Assembly (NCBI RefSeq): GCF_014197135.1
Contig: NZ_JACIFA010000006.1
Coordinates: 73,706-137,705 of the forward strand
Direction: 5' to 3'
From: Sphingomonas zeae
GTDB taxonomy: Bacteria > Pseudomonadota > Alphaproteobacteria > Sphingomonadales > Sphingomonadaceae
Length of the DNA stretch: 64,000 nucleotides
Positions 61,396-64,000 of the stretch are shown here, piece by piece. Within the stretch, counting starts at the first letter, position 1; every line of letters starts with the position of its first letter. The position numbers and the translations under genes were made by a program. The notes under the pieces were generated by a model. It saw nothing but the letters and a program-made list of their open reading frames with translations. It made no database searches and was not told the origin of the DNA.

Positions 61396-61500
61396 TTACT
61401 TCTTAAGCCCCTCCCGCAGGCGGGTTTCAGGTCGGTCATGCCCCCGGCATGACCTAAACGATGCGGGGCATCGTTTACCTGAAACTGGGTTTGGGGAGGG
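61396..61500. repeat. Structured intergenic element: predicted three-way junction
   Basis: Outer stem GTTTCAGGT (61424-61432) with ACCTGAAAC (61477-61485) encloses two perfect hairpins: GGTCATGCC/GGCATGACC (61434-61454) and TAAACGATGC/GCATCGTTTA (61455-61477). Outside it CCCTCCC and GGGAGGG can also pair. Fills most of the gap between the Rrf2 gene and the dehydrogenase gene; could be a transcribed repeat element. Confidence 0.6.
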
Positions 61501-61541
61501 CATGGTGTCTCACCGAGCCTGTCGCCCGTGGCCTTGCCCAT

Positions 61542-61563
61542 CCCCTCCCGTCTACGGGAGGGG
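61542..61563 (-). terminator. Hairpin downstream of the leucine-dehydrogenase-type gene
   Basis: CCCCTCCCG-TCTA-CGGGAGGGG, perfect 9-bp stem, 22 bp past the stop on the minus strand; no T-tract. Related in sequence to the palindromes at 26694-26790. Confidence 0.5.
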
Positions 61564-61585
61564 CGTGGGACTCAGCAGCGTTGAG

Positions 61586-62632
61586 TCAGCGCCCGATCAG
61601 CCCCTGCGCGATCTCGTCCGCCACGTCCGACGCGGGATGGCCGGTTTCGGCCGAGCGCTGCCACACCTGCTCCAAACGCTCGGGGATCTTGGCGATGCGC
61701 GCCATGACCTCGGCTTCGTCGCCCTGACCCAGATATTCCAGGCCGACATTGATGATGCCGCCCGCATTGATGACGTAATCGGGCGCATAGAGGATGCCCG
61801 CTTCCGCCACACGCGCGCCGTCCTCGCGGGTGGCGAGCTGATTATTGGCGCCGCCCGCGACGACCTTGGCCTTCAGCCGCTGGATCGAATCGGCGTTCAG
61901 CACCGCGCCCAGCGCATTGGGGCTGACCAGATCGACATCGGAGAACAGGATCTCGTCGGCCGAGGCGACGCTCGCGCCCAGTTCCGCCGCCATCGCTTCC
62001 GCCCGCGCCTGGTTCACATCGGCGATGGTCAGTACCGCGCCATCCTTGGCGAGCAGCTTGGCCAGCCCGCCGCCGACCGAGCCGACGCCCTGGATCGCGA
62101 CGCGCACGCCCTTCATATCGGTCGCACCCAAGCCGCGCTTGGCGGCCGCCTTGACGCCCAGATAGACACCGTGCGCGGTGTAGGGGCCGGGGTCGCCGCC
62201 GGCCGCACCGCTCGCCACCGGCAGGCCGGAGACATAGCGGGTCTGGGTCGCAATGACCTTCATCCGCTCCTCGGACATGCCGACATCCTCGGCCGTCACG
62301 TACCGGCCGCCGAGCGACTCGACCGCGCGGCCGAACGCCTCCAACTGCGCGGTGGTGATGACGTCACCCGGCTTCGCCGCGAGCACCACGCCCTTGCCGC
62401 CGCCGAGCGCCAGACCCGCCATCGCGTTCTTGTAGCTCATGCCGCGCGACAGGCGCAGCGCGTCGGTGATCGCCAGCGCGGGCGTGCCGTAGTTCCAGAA
62501 GCGCGCGCCACCCGCCGCCGGGCCGAGATGCGTCGAGTGCACGGCGATGACCGCCTGCAGACCCGAAGCGGGATCGGTGAACAGATGCACGCCTTCATGC
62601 GCGTCGAAATCGGGAAAGCCCCAGTTCGTCAT
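61586..62632 (-). CDS. Leu/Phe/Val dehydrogenase family (Glu/Leu/Phe/Val dehydrogenase)
   Basis: 348 residues from the ATG at 62632. N-terminal substrate domain with GLQAVIAVHSTHLGPAAGGARFW and the catalytic LALGGGKGVV Lys; middle TAEDVGMSEERM; NAD domain VAIQGVGSVGGGLAKLL. Reversibly deaminates branched-chain amino acids to keto acids. Size and GGGKGVV region are closer to leucine dehydrogenase than to glutamate dehydrogenase. Confidence 0.9.
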   Translation of the reverse strand: MTNWGFPDFDAHEGVHLFTDPASGLQAVIAVHSTHLGPAAGGARFWNYGTPALAITDALRLSRGMSYKNAMAGLALGGGKGVVLAAKPGDVITTAQLEAFGRAVESLGGRYVTAEDVGMSEERMKVIATQTRYVSGLPVASGAAGGDPGPYTAHGVYLGVKAAAKRGLGATDMKGVRVAIQGVGSVGGGLAKLLAKDGAVLTIADVNQARAEAMAAELGASVASADEILFSDVDLVSPNALGAVLNADSIQRLKAKVVAGGANNQLATREDGARVAEAGILYAPDYVINAGGIINVGLEYLGQGDEAEVMARIAKIPERLEQVWQRSAETGHPASDVADEIAQGLIGR

Positions 62633-62764
62633 GCTCGTCCTTCGGTCCGACAGATGCGGAACCGGACCGAGTCTGCCGACCCGGCCACCCCATCGATGAT
62701 GGATAGCGGGAGGACACGGGCGTGAAAAGGGCCGGTGCCGTGGCCAGGAAATGGCCGGAAATAA

Positions 62765-62841
62765 TGGGGCGACCGACGGGACTTGAACCCGCAACTTCCG
62801 GCATCACAAGCCGGCGCTCTAACCAATTGAACTACGGTCGC
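62765..62841 (-). tRNA. tRNA-His (anticodon GTG)
   Basis: Minus strand cloverleaf: acceptor GCGACCG with CGGTCGC, anticodon arm CCGGC-TTGTGAT-GCCGG, T arm GCGGG-TTCAAGT-CCCGT, discriminator C and CCA encoded. G before position 1 is present at 62842, as in tRNA-His. Confidence 0.95.
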
Positions 62842-62889
62842 CGCGAAGGCTTGCGCCCCTAAACGGGATCACCCGCACTCGTCAAGCGG

Positions 62890-63612
62890 TCAAAAGCGCC
62901 CTTCCGCCGAAAGTCGGTATCCGCCGCCCGTCGCCGCCACAAAGCCCAGCTGCTCCAGCTTCGCCGCCGCCGCCGGATCGCTTGGGCTCAGGACCAGGTC
63001 GGCGGTGTATCGGCCATCCGGTCGGATGCGCAGATTGACCGCCTCCGTGCCCCCCTGCCCCGTCATCGGCAGCAGGAGCGCGCCCGCCTCGCACCGCGCG
63101 GTGCCCATCATGCTGGGGGGCAGTGGCAGCCCCCCCGCCTCGCCCACCACGGTCGCACGGACACGGCCCCCTGCTTCCTCGCACACGCCGTCACGAAAAC
63201 GAACGGTCACGTCCTCCAGCGCCAAGGTGGTGACGGGAAGCGGCGCGAAGAGTGTGGCGGCGGGCAGGCTGGCGGTGACGCTTTCCATCCCTATTGCATG
63301 GCGGCTGACCGACGCCGCCCCCACAATCGGCCGGCCATCGGCACCCGCTCCCTCGAATGCCAGCCGCGCCCGCCCGACGAGCAAGGCGAGTGGCGACAGC
63401 GAAACGCGCAGATCGCCGAGCGCGACGTCTCCGAACCGCGCCTCGATCATGCTGCCACCCCAGATGGTGCCGCCGACCCGCCGGGCGCTCAATCCCTCGT
63501 CGGCCAGCCCGGTCATGCCCAGCACCAACCGCATCGGCAGGAAGACGATCAGCGCGACGACCAGCATCGCGAGGAACAGCACCGATGGCCGCGTGGTCAA
63601 CCGCAACCGCAT
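62890..63612 (-). CDS. gspN: Type II secretion system protein N
   Basis: 240 residues; ATG at 63612 overlaps the gspM stop by one base. One N-terminal membrane helix (VLFLAMLVVALIVFLPMRLVLG), then a periplasmic domain with LSARRVGGTIWGGSMIEARFGDVALGDLRVSLSPLALLVGRARL, typical of GspN. Last gene of a type II secretion cluster that continues off the right edge. Confidence 0.88.
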   Translation of the reverse strand: MRLRLTTRPSVLFLAMLVVALIVFLPMRLVLGMTGLADEGLSARRVGGTIWGGSMIEARFGDVALGDLRVSLSPLALLVGRARLAFEGAGADGRPIVGAASVSRHAIGMESVTASLPAATLFAPLPVTTLALEDVTVRFRDGVCEEAGGRVRATVVGEAGGLPLPPSMMGTARCEAGALLLPMTGQGGTEAVNLRIRPDGRYTADLVLSPSDPAAAAKLEQLGFVAATGGGYRLSAEGRF

Positions 63613-64000
63613 CACGATACCCGCGTCCGCATGAGGAGCGCCACGCCCACCGTCCGGTCGCCATTGTCGGTCAGCGTCGCCTGTTCGACCAGCACCCCGC
63701 CCCGCTCCAGCCGCGCCAGCCACGGCGTCAGCGCGGCGGGGCGGGCCGAGGCGATCTGCGCGCGCACCCGGCCGGGGCCGTCCTCGGTCAGCGCGGACAG
63801 GGTAAAGCCCGCCTGCTCCGCCGACAGCCGCACCGTATCGGCCAGCGTCCCCGAAAGGGCGGGCGGACGACGGCGACGCTGGTTCAGCTCGGCGGCGATG
63901 GCTTGCGCCTGGCCCAGCCGGATCACCGCATCGGCGTGCCGCTCGCGCGCGCTCGACAGGCCGTCACCCAGCGGGCGCAGGATACCGCCCCACAGGATCG
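63612..64000 (-). CDS. gspM: Type II secretion system protein M (5' end outside window)
   Basis: The frame is open to the right edge (about 129 codons seen). The N-terminal part seen (ILWGGILRPLGDGLSSARERHADAV) and the end (ARPAALTPWLARLERGGVLVEQATLTDNGDRTVGVALLMRTRVS) fit the periplasmic part of GspM. Start lies beyond the window. Confidence 0.82.
   Translation of the reverse strand, partial: ILWGGILRPLGDGLSSARERHADAVIRLGQAQAIAAELNQRRRRPPALSGTLADTVRLSAEQAGFTLSALTEDGPGRVRAQIASARPAALTPWLARLERGGVLVEQATLTDNGDRTVGVALLMRTRVS

Overview
The window is high-GC chromosomal DNA that reads as a sphingomonad alphaproteobacterium (Sphingomonas or a close relative). The grounds are gene content and order: a Bap-type adhesin next to its own type I secretion genes, a suf operon led by an Rrf2 regulator, isocitrate lyase divergent from an ScfR-type regulator, DUF2171 and DUF4893 proteins, GC-rich intergenic palindromes, and very tight gene packing with ATGA/GTGA/TTGA overlaps. 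No insertion sequence, prophage, CRISPR array or rRNA was seen. Two tRNAs are present (Ala-CGC, His-GTG). Species assignment is inference.

Left edge to 13.1 kb: the 3' part of a giant surface adhesin (23 Ig-like repeats of 84 residues plus a C-terminal secretion region), a terminator, then a TolC-type outer membrane protein, a type I ABC exporter and an HlyD-type adaptor, followed by a MarR-type regulator. 

13.1-24.1 kb: a sugar-acid catabolic island. An IclR regulator and a zinc alcohol dehydrogenase (minus) diverge from a mutarotase and a UxaB-type oxidoreductase (plus). A tightly overlapped minus-strand operon faces them: FucP transporter, SDR, lactonase, aldo/keto reductase and a two-piece UxaA-type dehydratase. 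Together these could take L-fucose and/or L-galactose through lactone and aldonate steps; the Zn-ADH, UxaB and UxaA set matches L-galactonate to D-tagaturonate to D-altronate to KDG. An EpsC-type serine acetyltransferase with a C26 glutamine-amidotransferase-like hydrolase, and fructose-1,6-bisphosphatase, follow.

25.6-35.8 kb: the most striking locus. A minus-strand set encodes cytochrome c, a TIM-barrel isomerase/epimerase, an MFS transporter, a Tat-exported TIM-barrel protein, a DUF1080 protein with a signal peptide, a Tat-exported gluconate-2-dehydrogenase subunit 3, a second Tat-exported TIM-barrel protein, an Fe-S-motif GMC dehydrogenase and a LacI regulator; a Gfo/Idh/MocA dehydrogenase diverges from it. 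It looks like a LacABC-type sugar 3-dehydrogenase coupled to periplasmic processing of 3-keto-glycosides, uptake of the products and cytoplasmic completion.

35.8-55.1 kb: mostly housekeeping and small conserved genes, including a receiver protein, ScfR regulator with isocitrate lyase and a 52-aa protein, a CDF transporter, a candidate permuted papain-like secreted protein, DUF4893, an SDR, a zinc peptidase, a CurA-type reductase, DUF2171, tRNA-Ala, NUDIX, extensin-like, transglutaminase, BI-1, ThpR, Cu/Zn SOD and a HAD phosphatase.

55.2 kb to the right edge: a complete suf operon (Rrf2-SufB-small membrane protein-SufC-SufD-SufS-SufT-SufA-like) with a perfect dyad at its promoter, then a structured intergenic repeat, a leucine-dehydrogenase-family gene, tRNA-His, and the end of a type II secretion cluster (GspM partial, GspN).
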